In this document: in pieces, positions 6,879 through 13,840 of the stretch
Numbering within the stretch: the stretch's first letter is position 1
Layout: the number at the start of each line of letters is the position of its first letter
Source of the DNA: a virus
Direction: 5' to 3' (one strand)
DNA: 20,949 bases
IMG/VR virus record: IMGVR_UViG_3300036652_000073
Span: 1-20,949 of that record
Notes under the pieces: model-generated
Seen by the model: the letters and a program-made list of their open reading frames with translations, nothing else
Database searches by the model: none
What the model was told of the DNA's origin: nothing
Translations under genes and position numbers: made by a program

Positions 6879-9197
6879 TCAGCGCTCCAGACGGTTAATG
6901 ATATAGTTGATGATTGCTGACGACAGCGTGTAACTCTCGTCAATGGCGTTGTCGCTGTAGATGAGCAAGCCGATATTGCGGCCATTACCAGGCGTATCGA
7001 TGACGTATTCCTGTACAACCGGGCTATCCCAGTTGAAGGTGTCCCATATTGCTTGATCCCAATAGCCGCCCGTGCCGACTAGCGTTGAAAGCGTGCTGAT
7101 GCCAGAAGCTGACTCAGGCCCAGCATAGGAGAGGTCATAGCCGACATTGACCTGAGCGATGCCATCGCAAGCGGCTTGCAGGATCGCGCGCTTGTAGTGC
7201 TTGCGTGAACGTGGCGTCTTACTGCTGTTGAACGACATAATGAGGTGGGCCGGAATGTTGTCGCCATCAAGGCTAGTCCCTCGGTCCAACTCGTACACGA
7301 AACCATCTGACCCAGCAGCAAACAATCGCTCGATGCCGCTCGCATCCACCACTGAATCAACAGTGTTGATGTACATGCCGTCTTGGCTGTAGGTGAATGG
7401 CATGATTGCTTGTGCTATACCAGATCCAACACCATCGGTTTGTGCCGTTTCGGTGATGTAGATGATTAATCCTGTGCCATCGGAGAAGAACAGTCGATAC
7501 TGGTTCTTGCTACGCACGATGCATGACGCTTTGCATAGGCCGCGCTTAGCGTCAATGAAAGGCTGCACAAGGCGCGTCAAGGTGGACGACTGGAAGTTGC
7601 CGAAAGCTTGGCTTGAGTTGATCTGCACAACGCCCTTGGTATCCAGATAGTAGGCATAGCCGATATTCTGCGAGCTATAAGCCTGCGCGCCGGCATCGGG
7701 GGATTGCTCGATCATCTGCAAGTCGGCAGTGCTCGTACCGTATAGGATGAATGTCTTGTGCTGCGAGAATACCGCAAGAGCGCCAACTTGTTGATTGCCA
7801 AGCTGAGGCAACAACCCGGTGCAGGTGTCGCCAATCGAAAGCTCAGCGGCTCCGGTCAGCGCGGTCCATGCGTAAGGATCGCCAATGCTTGATAGTTGGA
7901 TGGATGCGCCGATGCTCACCACCATCATGTTTTTCCAGACTGCCAAGAACTTAGGTGCGTCTGGAATCGCTCCGGTACGGATCGGAACAAGCCGCGTTCC
8001 ATCGAATTCAAACAGGAAATTGACGCCATCGCAGCCGTACATGCGATAGGTCGCGCTCGTGCCTGAGAAGTTGTTGTTGTCGAATACGAAGCGGCCACCC
8101 GGAGCAAGTGCAATCGCCGTGTCAGCCGTCAACGAGTTGACCGTGGCTTTGCCTGAGACAGATAGCGCCTCGTTTGGGGTAAATGCACCAGTAACAGTAT
8201 CGAACACGATAGAGCCGACCGGCGCGGTATTCCATGTTCCGGTACGCAGTAGCACACGCTTTGCGACAGCCAGCGCGCCAGAGGTAACGCCGGTCACCAC
8301 GTCGCCTTCGGTAATCTCGGTCGCCACCAGATAGGCGGTATGCGTGCCTGATTGAGTACCAGTGGTATTGATTGCGGTACCGCCAGAGGTCAGGGCTAGA
8401 TTGAACGTGTTGGCCGTCACGCCGACAACGTAATAGGCCACGCCCGGGGATAACCCAGTTGGGAGCAAGCCAGTAGTGCTCAAAGTTACTTGCTGACCAT
8501 TTGCCAGTTGATTGCCGGTCCATGTGATGACGCCAGGCGATGCAATCGTGATCGTCACCGTAGACGAACGCTGCTTAAATTGGATTTCTCGCCCGAAAGC
8601 TACAGCAACCCAGCCAGCAGCGCTAGACTTATACATTAAGCATGACGTTCCTGCGTCATTATCGCGGAATGCATATAAAGAGCCATTGTAGTATTTAACA
8701 CCGCGCACCGGCCCAGTTCCAGGTACTTCCGTGATTAGCGAACGATAACTATTAGAAGCAAGAGAACGATATACAGCATGGCTATATGGTGAGGATGCCG
8801 CGTTAATAATTACAGTCTTCAGAGAACCCATAGGATCACCTGATACTGTAAAGCTTTCTTCGACAAATATGCCAGAAACTCGCGTAACAACAAATTGAGA
8901 AGAATCTACTATGCTCAATACAACGGCAGTTGCGCCGGACGTTACTCCTGTAATTGTGTCGCCAGCTGCCAACATACCGCTGATAATACCGTTCGCAATA
9001 TAGTAGCTTGATGAACTTGGAGACTGACGACCATCATATCGCTCAAAGCCCTTCATGCGCGAGTAGCCGCCATAGATAGAAGGCTCAAAGTTATTGCAGT
9101 CAATCGCCATCCCTGGGGGAATGGTGAGCGCAGGCGAGACGAGGTTTAGCCCGCCCTGCATTGCAAAATACTCAGTCTGGATACGTGGACTAGGCAA
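6879..9197 (-). CDS. Large tail hub / nozzle protein (tail tubular protein B-like)
   Basis: This 772-residue protein starts at TTG 9197, supported by AGGGGG at 9203-9208 and by the N-terminal sequence PRIQTEYFAMQGGLNLVSPA before the first internal Met, which looks conserved in such proteins. It then shows NNFEPSIYGGYSRMKGFERY, a typical opening of podovirus tail hub proteins. Two copies of a small domain with a G-D-x-(I/V)-T-G-V-T-S-G-A core lie at residues 76-120 and 294-350. Between them (211-290) is a phage module with TWTGNQLANGQQVTLSTTGL and a YYVV strand. The C-terminal half (400-770) is beta-rich with propeller-like motifs (FILYGTS, NQYRLFFSDG). It directly follows the adaptor and precedes the fibre, the expected place of the protein closing the short tail. 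Assignment rests on context and pattern, not a named motif. Confidence 0.8.
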   Translation of the reverse strand: MPSPRIQTEYFAMQGGLNLVSPALTIPPGMAIDCNNFEPSIYGGYSRMKGFERYDGRQSPSSSSYYIANGIISGMLAAGDTITGVTSGATAVVLSIVDSSQFVVTRVSGIFVEESFTVSGDPMGSLKTVIINAASSPYSHAVYRSLASNSYRSLITEVPGTGPVRGVKYYNGSLYAFRDNDAGTSCLMYKSSAAGWVAVAFGREIQFKQRSSTVTITIASPGVITWTGNQLANGQQVTLSTTGLLPTGLSPGVAYYVVGVTANTFNLALTSGGTAINTTGTQSGTHTAYLVATEITEGDVVTGVTSGALAVAKRVLLRTGTWNTAPVGSIVFDTVTGAFTPNEALSVSGKATVNSLTADTAIALAPGGRFVFDNNNFSGTSATYRMYGCDGVNFLFEFDGTRLVPIRTGAIPDAPKFLAVWKNMMVVSIGASIQLSSIGDPYAWTALTGAAELSIGDTCTGLLPQLGNQQVGALAVFSQHKTFILYGTSTADLQMIEQSPDAGAQAYSSQNIGYAYYLDTKGVVQINSSQAFGNFQSSTLTRLVQPFIDAKRGLCKASCIVRSKNQYRLFFSDGTGLIIYITETAQTDGVGSGIAQAIMPFTYSQDGMYINTVDSVVDASGIERLFAAGSDGFVYELDRGTSLDGDNIPAHLIMSFNSSKTPRSRKHYKRAILQAACDGIAQVNVGYDLSYAGPESASGISTLSTLVGTGGYWDQAIWDTFNWDSPVVQEYVIDTPGNGRNIGLLIYSDNAIDESYTLSSAIINYIINRLER

Positions 9198-9882
9198 GTG
9201 CGCCCCCTGCTACCATTTCAGGCAACTGCGCAATCGTCAGGCGGCTGAGCATCTTGTTAAAATTCTCGGTGGAGGTTTGGCGAACGTAATCGTCCTGCTC
9301 ATACTCTCCGTAGTAGATCATCGCAAGGTACACAATTAGCATGTGAAAGCGGCTCGGCAATGATGGGACATCAGTGTCCGCCACCATCTGCGATGGCGTC
9401 TTGAAGTAGTCGCCGACGATGGTGTAATTTGAACTGTCAGGAATCTGACCCAGCGCAATCGACATATCAGGCGTCACCGTCACGTACAGCGGGCGCGCAT
9501 AGGACAGGCGCATGTTCCCGTACATATACGTGTCGCGGTAGTTGTTGTAGTCGATGAAGTTAAGGAAAATCTCGCTCGCCACGCCGACATCGGTATCGTA
9601 CGTGCGAAAGCTGCATACACTGGTGTTCATCAACCATTCCGCCAGGTCATTGATACCGGCCTCCTGCGCCGTGTAAGTAGCCTTCTGCGGAACAGTCGAA
9701 AACGAAACAGAGCCGCGCATCCAATCCCAATCCTCGCGCATCTCTTGGATGTTAAGCCATGCCTCGTTGATCCAATTAACCGCCCGCTTCATCTCGCCAG
9801 TCTGCCCAGCAACAGACACAGGCCCGTTACCAGACATGCCGCACTTCTCGACCAACTTTTGAGTTAAAGCGAGGAAGTTCAT
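9190..9882 (-). CDS. Head-tail adaptor (connector) protein
   Basis: This 230-residue protein begins MNFLALTQKLVEKCGMSG, followed by a helix with AVNWINEAWLNIQ and REDWDWMRG. That pattern is typical of the phage adaptor proteins that dock beneath the portal and start the tail (the role of gp11 in T7 or gp4 in P22). Middle strands contain YTAQEAGINDLAEW and a Tyr-rich segment (YNNYRDTYMYGNMRL); the C-terminal helices include PSRFHMLIVYLAMIYYGEYE, also characteristic. The start ATG lies four bases after the stop of the upstream gene. The last codons overlap the TTG start of the hub gene and carry its ribosome-binding site. It acts in virion assembly; no catalytic residues are expected. Quite sure of the family, less of the exact structural equivalent. 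Confidence 0.85.
   Translation of the reverse strand: MNFLALTQKLVEKCGMSGNGPVSVAGQTGEMKRAVNWINEAWLNIQEMREDWDWMRGSVSFSTVPQKATYTAQEAGINDLAEWLMNTSVCSFRTYDTDVGVASEIFLNFIDYNNYRDTYMYGNMRLSYARPLYVTVTPDMSIALGQIPDSSNYTIVGDYFKTPSQMVADTDVPSLPSRFHMLIVYLAMIYYGEYEQDDYVRQTSTENFNKMLSRLTIAQLPEMVAGGALA
9203..9208 (-). promoter_or_regulatory. Ribosome-binding site deciding the TTG start at 9197
   Basis: The minus strand reads AGGGGG here, 5 bases before TTG 9197-9195 and within the final codons of the adaptor gene. It supports TTG over the first internal ATG (9161), which would drop the conserved-looking PRIQTEYFA start. Confidence 0.6.
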
Positions 9883-9886
9883 TGTT

Positions 9887-10405
9887 TTATTGCTCCATCA
9901 AAATGCGACCAAACCACTCATGACCTTGCGGCGAATCTTGGAGGATCGACAGTGGATATTTTGTACTTGCAACGCGATCTGCCATGTTGTCTTCGCGGTT
10001 CTCATGCTTCACAACGCGAGTGCTCACGTTCTCCGACTTAGCACGCGCAAGAACTTCAACGTACTTACGGCGCGTTACCACAGTGGTTCCGATTGGCAAC
10101 CAGCCGCATTGCAGCCACTTGCCATTACGCAGGTGTTCAGCACCCTTGCCATTGACCCAGCATTGAACAGTCGTCGGAGCGTTCATCTCGCTTGACGGGC
10201 TGATACGGATCGTTACAGGCTCTTCCATGAACTTCAGCGCGGCGTGATACGCCTCGTCGCTATCTTCAAGGCCATCACTCAGCGCAATCAGTGTTTCGTT
10301 TTCTACTGGCAGGTCCAAGTTACGCGAGCCACGTTGACCGGTTTTTACGTCATCGCTATGGGATTCACGGCTGGATTTGATAACTTGGTTGTTCTTTGCG
10401 TCCAT
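9887..10405 (-). CDS. Hypothetical virion-operon protein (172 aa)
   Basis: A 172-residue protein from ATG 10405 with TAGGAG about 10 bases upstream; an intrinsic terminator lies just before that site. The N-terminal 60 residues are polar and probably disordered (SSRESHSDDVKTGQRGSR), followed by a compact domain with PVTIRISPS, VQCWVNGKG and a basic helix (RRKYVEVLARAKSENV). The end, HEWFGRILMEQ, is hydrophobic. No signal, membrane segment or named domain is seen. Between the head genes and the adaptor, it is likely to be a head-completion or minor virion protein, but that is inference. The TAA stop is 4 bases from the adaptor ATG, so the two are co-translated. Confidence 0.78.
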   Translation of the reverse strand: MDAKNNQVIKSSRESHSDDVKTGQRGSRNLDLPVENETLIALSDGLEDSDEAYHAALKFMEEPVTIRISPSSEMNAPTTVQCWVNGKGAEHLRNGKWLQCGWLPIGTTVVTRRKYVEVLARAKSENVSTRVVKHENREDNMADRVASTKYPLSILQDSPQGHEWFGRILMEQ

Positions 10406-10406
10406 T

Positions 10407-10479
10407 ATTCGACTACTCCTATTGAGGAAAGAAAAAGGCCGATCAAATGACCGGCCTTGGGGTACTACGATTCGACTAC
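10407..10479 (-). repeat. Intergenic module with repeated GTAGTCGAAT and GTAGTACCCC motifs (copy A)
   Basis: On the minus strand GTAGTCGAAT occurs at 10479-10470 and again at 10416-10407, and GTAGTACCCC at 10468-10459. The terminator hairpin sits between the two GTAGTCGAAT copies. The same GTAGTACCCC / hairpin / GTAGTCGAAT order recurs at 13522-13629. Confidence 0.55.
10429..10458 (-). terminator. Intrinsic terminator between the head block and the tail block
   Basis: On the minus strand a 10-bp stem (AAGGCCGGTC / GATCGGCCTT, one G-T pair) with loop ATTT is followed by TTTTTCTTTCC. It lies after the 165-residue gene (stop at 10484) and only about 24 bases before the next start codon (10405), leaving no room for a promoter in between. 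Confidence 0.85.
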
Positions 10480-10483
10480 GAAG

Positions 10484-10981
10484 TTATGCCGACTGAGGGC
10501 GATCTGGCAGCATGAAGATGTCTTGACGAGCGTAGGTAACGCCAGTCACTGCCGCCTGGTTGTTGGTGCCAAACGTCCAGGTTGCGACTGCTGGAACTGC
10601 TGCGGTTGCCGGGGCCAGACGCACAACTTGGTAGCCAAAAGCAGCCACGTTGTCAGGCAGGATCGGGAATTGCGGTGCGCGTACGATGTTGCCCGCGATG
10701 TCTTGCGGTTCAATGCTGCCCTGCGATACAACAACAGCACCAGCAGCATTCCAGCTGTACACGAACACGGATGCCGAACCGATTGGAATCGGACGGAATG
10801 CCAGTCCGGTAGTGCCGTCCAGAGTTGGCGCAGCGCTGTTGGTAACGGCTGCTTTCGAGTAGCCCTTACCCTTGATGCAATATTGGGTAGTATTGGCGGT
10901 GGTGAAGGTGGTAGTGGTGCCTGCCGCCAGACCAGCAACCGTAGTTGCGAAGGTCTGGGTCAAATTGCTCAGATCGTTCAT
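10484..10981 (-). CDS. Small virion protein (putative capsid decoration/head protein), related to its upstream neighbour
   Basis: This 165-residue protein starts at ATG 10981 with AAGGAA about 7 bases upstream, and 9 bases after the stop of the 175-residue gene. It is Ala/Thr/Val-rich and predicted to be mostly beta-strand. Features include TTFTTANTTQYCIKGKG, SVFVYSWNAAGAVVVSQG, and PQFPILPDNVAAFGYQVV. The last has the same F-P-x-L-P-x-x-x-A-x-x-G-(Y/F) pattern as the neighbouring protein (VKFPPLPPSQAMIGFIII), and both then show a Phe-x-x-Gly-Thr turn, so the two are probably diverged duplicates. Lying right after the major capsid gene and before a terminator, decoration or head-fibre proteins are the simplest guess. 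No enzymatic motif is present. Confidence 0.78.
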   Translation of the reverse strand: MNDLSNLTQTFATTVAGLAAGTTTTFTTANTTQYCIKGKGYSKAAVTNSAAPTLDGTTGLAFRPIPIGSASVFVYSWNAAGAVVVSQGSIEPQDIAGNIVRAPQFPILPDNVAAFGYQVVRLAPATAAVPAVATWTFGTNNQAAVTGVTYARQDIFMLPDRPQSA

Positions 10982-10990
10982 GATGGTTCC

Positions 10991-11518
10991 TTATCCATTG
11001 ACCAGAATGGTCGTGTCGAGTTGGCCGCCAGTCGTGCTGATGTAGGCCGTGTTTGGCGCAACGGTTGCATCGTCAAGCGCGGTAGTGCCGCCGACAAAGT
11101 TACCGGTGCCAGTTGGGTTGATGATGATGAAGCCGATCATCGCTTGTGAAGGTGGCAGAGGTGGGAACTTGACGCGGCCCAAAGTCATGCCAGCCGTACC
11201 CATAGCGCTAGTCAAATTGCCGTTCAGGTCGATGTAGAACCCGAAGACATTAAACGTGGCGTTTGCCACAGTGCCAACCAACGCCGGCATATCGGTTGCA
11301 GCAGCCTTAGATACAAGGATGCCGCGAGCGGATGCGTAGTAGGTTGTCGCGCCAGTCTTGACTGTCGGGCTAGCTGCACCCTTGATGACCAGACCAGCGG
11401 AGTTAAGCGACTGCGCCGAGATGCAGTGCGCCAAGGCACTGAAAATCGTACGCAATGGCTGGCGGTCGCGCTCACTTGCGATGCCGCCTTGGAGGATTTG
11501 CGAAATGCTGCCGTCCAT
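10991..11518 (-). CDS. Small virion protein downstream of the capsid gene (putative head decoration protein)
   Basis: A 175-residue protein starting at ATG 11518 with AAGGAG about 7 bases upstream. The N-terminal 40 residues are helical (MDGSISQILQGG, then RTIFSALAHCISAQ); the rest is beta-rich with YYASARGILVSKAAAT, FNVFGFYIDLNGNL, VKFPPLPPSQAMIGFIII and FVGGTTALDDATV. The strand pattern in the last two is shared with the next gene. It directly follows the major capsid gene, separated by a GC-rich hairpin, and is in the same presumed transcription unit, so high expression and a head-surface position are plausible. It is not a known protease or scaffold. Structural role inferred from place and composition. 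Confidence 0.78.
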   Translation of the reverse strand: MDGSISQILQGGIASERDRQPLRTIFSALAHCISAQSLNSAGLVIKGAASPTVKTGATTYYASARGILVSKAAATDMPALVGTVANATFNVFGFYIDLNGNLTSAMGTAGMTLGRVKFPPLPPSQAMIGFIIINPTGTGNFVGGTTALDDATVAPNTAYISTTGGQLDTTILVNG

Positions 11519-11535
11519 GATTACTCCTTAAAGGT

Positions 11536-11555
11536 AGGCCGCAGTTAAGCGGCCC
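11536..11555 (-). terminator. GC-rich hairpin after the major capsid gene (weak terminator or attenuator)
   Basis: On the minus strand a 7-bp stem (GGGCCGC / GCGGCCT, one G-T pair) with a TTAACT loop lies between the capsid stop (11562) and the next ribosome-binding site. The following TACCTTTAA is a poor T tract, so termination would be partial at best; it could instead protect the capsid message's 3' end. Confidence 0.45.
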
Positions 11556-11561
11556 TATGGA

Positions 11562-12623
11562 TTAGGCCAGCGTACGATTGCCAACGTTGCCCGTAAGCAG
11601 CCAACCGTCATTTTCCAGTAGCACAGCCTTGTACCAGATTGCGCCGTAGTAGCCGCGCTGACCGTGCGGATCGGACTTCGATTTATCGCCCGGCTTCAGC
11701 ATGGTCATATCCAGCGCCGACTTTCCGCGCAGAGCGATTTGCGACCATGCATCGGCGCCGCACAGGATGAACTGGTACACGTCGATGTTCGTGCCAGTGG
11801 TCGAGTAAAGACCGGTCCCGCCGACAGCAGCGCCCGCGTCTTGGATCGAAACGAACTCAGGCGAGGTGATGAAGCGGATTTTCTCGACCTTGCCGATTTC
11901 ATTTGGCATGGCTTGGCCGGTCGCGTACTTCTCGACTGGCACGAAGCCTGGCAGGTCACGAATGTCCGATTCCAGATCGGTGTGTCCGTACCAGATATAG
12001 CCAGCGGCAACAGCCGAGGTATCGTAGTTGGCCGATGCCTTCAGCATGGTGGTGATCGGCTTGGCGTGGTTAGCCATCAGCGAACGTACCATGCGGCGCA
12101 GCATGTTCAGGGTGATTGCGCCGTTGACGGTTGCGCGGTTCGTGCCGGTGCCGCCGTAGAACTGGTTGGTACCAGCACGCAGCGCGCCCCACACGATCAT
12201 TTCGTTGACCAGCGCTACACGCTCGCCGGTCTGTATCGCCATTTGCTCGGGAATATCATCCTCGTACATGTCGAAGGTCTGATCGGTGTAGCCATACAGG
12301 CAGTCGTACTGCTGCATGACAACCGTTATATCCATCGGAGTGATGGACTCAGGAGTGCCGGTAACGCCCTCTTGGGTCAGGTGAGCTTGCACCATCGCGT
12401 TAGAGCGGTCGCCGGTACCGTTGGCGAAAAACTGGTTGATGTTGGTGGCGGTAGCGCCGTATGGCAGCCAGCGACGTGCAACGTAGTTCTTGCTGGAGTT
12501 GCGCGGCAGTTGCTCCTGACGGCCGGCGCGAGCCAGGGTCTCTTGCGGTACTGCGTGCTTCAGCGTTTTGCCGGCGAATTTCTCCAACCGGCCCGAGGTC
12601 AAGCCGTATCCTTGCATGGTCAT
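11562..12623 (-). CDS. Major capsid protein, N4-gp56 family
   Basis: This 353-residue protein starts at ATG 12623 with AAAGGAAA about 8 bases upstream; a second Met two codons on is further from that site. The length and the order of motifs fit the N4-gp56 major capsid family: an N-terminal arm ending in a basic Arg/Lys segment (SKNYVARRWLPYG), then GVTGTPESITPMDITVVMQQ, YGYTDQTFDMYEDD, a helix with ERVALVNEMIVWGAL, GAITLNMLRRMVRSLMANHA, YIWYGHTDLESDIRDLPGFV, and the C-terminal SDPHGQRGYYGAIWYKAVLL. These build an HK97-type shell. No N-terminal cleavage peptide is evident and no protease gene is nearby. It follows the scaffold-like gene and is followed by two small head-protein candidates, a standard head block. 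Confidence 0.93.
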   Translation of the reverse strand: MTMQGYGLTSGRLEKFAGKTLKHAVPQETLARAGRQEQLPRNSSKNYVARRWLPYGATATNINQFFANGTGDRSNAMVQAHLTQEGVTGTPESITPMDITVVMQQYDCLYGYTDQTFDMYEDDIPEQMAIQTGERVALVNEMIVWGALRAGTNQFYGGTGTNRATVNGAITLNMLRRMVRSLMANHAKPITTMLKASANYDTSAVAAGYIWYGHTDLESDIRDLPGFVPVEKYATGQAMPNEIGKVEKIRFITSPEFVSIQDAGAAVGGTGLYSTTGTNIDVYQFILCGADAWSQIALRGKSALDMTMLKPGDKSKSDPHGQRGYYGAIWYKAVLLENDGWLLTGNVGNRTLA

Positions 12624-12644
12624 GATGTATTTCCTTTAAATGAT

Positions 12645-13523
12645 TTAAGAGTTGAAGCCGGCAGTAAATTCATCGACTTCAGATTGCCCGGTTCCGTGAC
12701 CGCCTGCGCCTTTAGGCGTGACAGCATCGGATAACCGGCTTTGGCGTGCTGCCGTCTGCTTCTGTGCTGCTTTGAAGTCCGAGATAACTTTCGAGATAAA
12801 GCGTGGGTCTTGGCTTTCCGCAAAAACGATGCCTTTACGATCCTTTTTGGAATCGATGGAATTGTCAGTGCGCCATTTGGTGAACTCTGGCGCATTGATG
12901 ACTTTTTCCCAGTCATCGTGCTCATCGGTTAGCGCGTCCTTAGCCATTTCGTAGCGGATCTGCTCGCGCAGCGCTTCGGAACCTGCTTTGAACTCAGCCC
13001 CGAAGATTTCCTTTGCCTTAGCCTCGTCAAACGCTGGCGCTGCGCTTGGCTGATCGCCAGTCCCGCGCACGTTCAACCTAGACAGTACGCGATTAACCCC
13101 GGCCATCTGCATTTCTGCAAGGTCGGGATAGCCTTCGTCCACCAGCTCTTTGAAATCCTCGATTGTCGCCAGGACTTTTTGCCCCGGCTCAGTAGATGCT
13201 TGCAAGCGGTCGATCATCTGCTTCATGCTGCCGTACTTGCCGTTCAGGGAATTCACCGCTTGGGAATGGGAGGTCTTCAATTCGTCAAGAGAAGCCGCCT
13301 GTGCCTTCAGCGATTCATATTCCTGCTTGGTGATCTGCGCGTATTCGGGCGGGGCTGGTTTCAGTTTGCCGGCCGGTTCTTGCGCAGACTGATCTGCTTG
13401 CGTGCTTTGTTCCGGGACTTGTTCGGGTGCCGCATCCTGCTTTTCTGGCGTTGTCGTCAGTTCGGTTGCGTCATCGTTAAAGCCTGCGTTGAAAGCGTCA
13501 TCTGCTGCGTTATCTACGTTCAT
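12645..13523 (-). CDS. Putative capsid scaffolding protein
   Basis: A 292-residue acidic protein starting at ATG 13523 with GAGG 7 bases upstream. It is rich in Ala, Gln, Glu, Asp and Lys: the first 60 residues are acidic and low-complexity (NAADDAFNAGFNDDATEL), residues 60-150 form a predicted coiled coil (QEYESLKAQAASLDELK), and the C-terminal part is helical and basic with FKAAQKQTAARQSRLSDA. Dimeric helical scaffolds with a basic C-terminal capsid-binding tail look like this, and the gene lies immediately upstream of the major capsid gene, the usual scaffold position. The end DEFTAGFNS partly echoes the FNAGFND near the start. No catalytic motif suggests a protease fused to it. Function inferred from composition and synteny. 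Confidence 0.82.
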   Translation of the reverse strand: MNVDNAADDAFNAGFNDDATELTTTPEKQDAAPEQVPEQSTQADQSAQEPAGKLKPAPPEYAQITKQEYESLKAQAASLDELKTSHSQAVNSLNGKYGSMKQMIDRLQASTEPGQKVLATIEDFKELVDEGYPDLAEMQMAGVNRVLSRLNVRGTGDQPSAAPAFDEAKAKEIFGAEFKAGSEALREQIRYEMAKDALTDEHDDWEKVINAPEFTKWRTDNSIDSKKDRKGIVFAESQDPRFISKVISDFKAAQKQTAARQSRLSDAVTPKGAGGHGTGQSEVDEFTAGFNS

Positions 13524-13629
13524 TCGACTACCTCACAAAAACAAAAAGCCCGCTTGCGCGAGCCGATTACACACCGGGCGTTGTCGTCTGGTGCAGTCTT
13601 TGCCGTCACTAAGGGCGGCGGGGTACTAC
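13522..13629 (-). repeat. Intergenic module with GTAGTACCCC and GTAGTCGAAT motifs (copy B)
   Basis: On the minus strand GTAGTACCCC lies at 13629-13620 and GTAGTCGAAT at 13531-13522, the latter running into the scaffold start codon, with a terminator hairpin between. The about 110 bases from 13524 to 13633 hold no open frame that I can support. It parallels copy A at 10407-10479. Confidence 0.55.
13537..13564 (-). terminator. Intrinsic terminator in front of the scaffold/capsid block
   Basis: The minus strand forms a 7-bp stem (GGCTCGC / GCGGGCT, two G-T pairs) closed by a GCAA tetraloop and followed by TTTTGTTTTTG. The T tract ends 13 bases before the scaffold ATG, so this hairpin is also the leader of that message. 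Confidence 0.78.
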
Positions 13630-13633
13630 AAAA

Positions 13634-13840
13634 TTAATCTACTATCGGGCGGTCATCAGCGAGGCCTAAGAACAGCTTTACCTCTGCGATTTGACCGCGA
13701 ATCTTAGCGCTTTTGCGTTCGTCTACGTCTTGCTCAAGCTGTTCGCGCAGGACGGCTAGGCGGCTGTCTAGGTGGCGCTTGATCTTGCCCCAAGTAGGGC
13801 TAACCAAGTCGCCTTCAGTCAGTTCAGCGCGTTCTATCAT
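13634..13840 (-). CDS. Small coiled-coil protein downstream of portal (68 aa)
   Basis: A 68-residue protein whose ATG (13840) overlaps the portal stop as ATGA. It begins MIERAELTEGDLVSPTWGKI and continues into a charged helix (KRHLDSRLAVLREQLEQDVD) and a second helix with KIRGQIAEVKLFLGLADD. Small proteins of this form, with an L-x-x-W-x-x-(I/L) opening and an (I/L)RGxIAExK motif, are frequent next to portal genes in podoviruses; their function is not established to my knowledge. Tight coupling to the portal and high charge suggest an assembly accessory. No DNA-binding or enzymatic motif is seen. Confidence 0.8.
   Translation of the reverse strand: MIERAELTEGDLVSPTWGKIKRHLDSRLAVLREQLEQDVDERKSAKIRGQIAEVKLFLGLADDRPIVD

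Noticed and set aside
10457-11149. Plus-strand open frame of 230 residues
   Set aside because: Antisense shadow of the two small head-protein genes, crossing their intergenic gap, with no ribosome-binding site.
11664-12734. Plus-strand open frame of 356 residues
   Set aside because: It is antisense to the major capsid gene, has Arg/His/Val-rich composition with no recognisable domain, and is explained by codon bias of the capsid gene.
13565-13633. Possible small RNA or tRNA in the gap before the scaffold gene
   Set aside because: No cloverleaf or conserved tRNA arms could be drawn; besides the terminator and the 10-mer motifs I see nothing definable.
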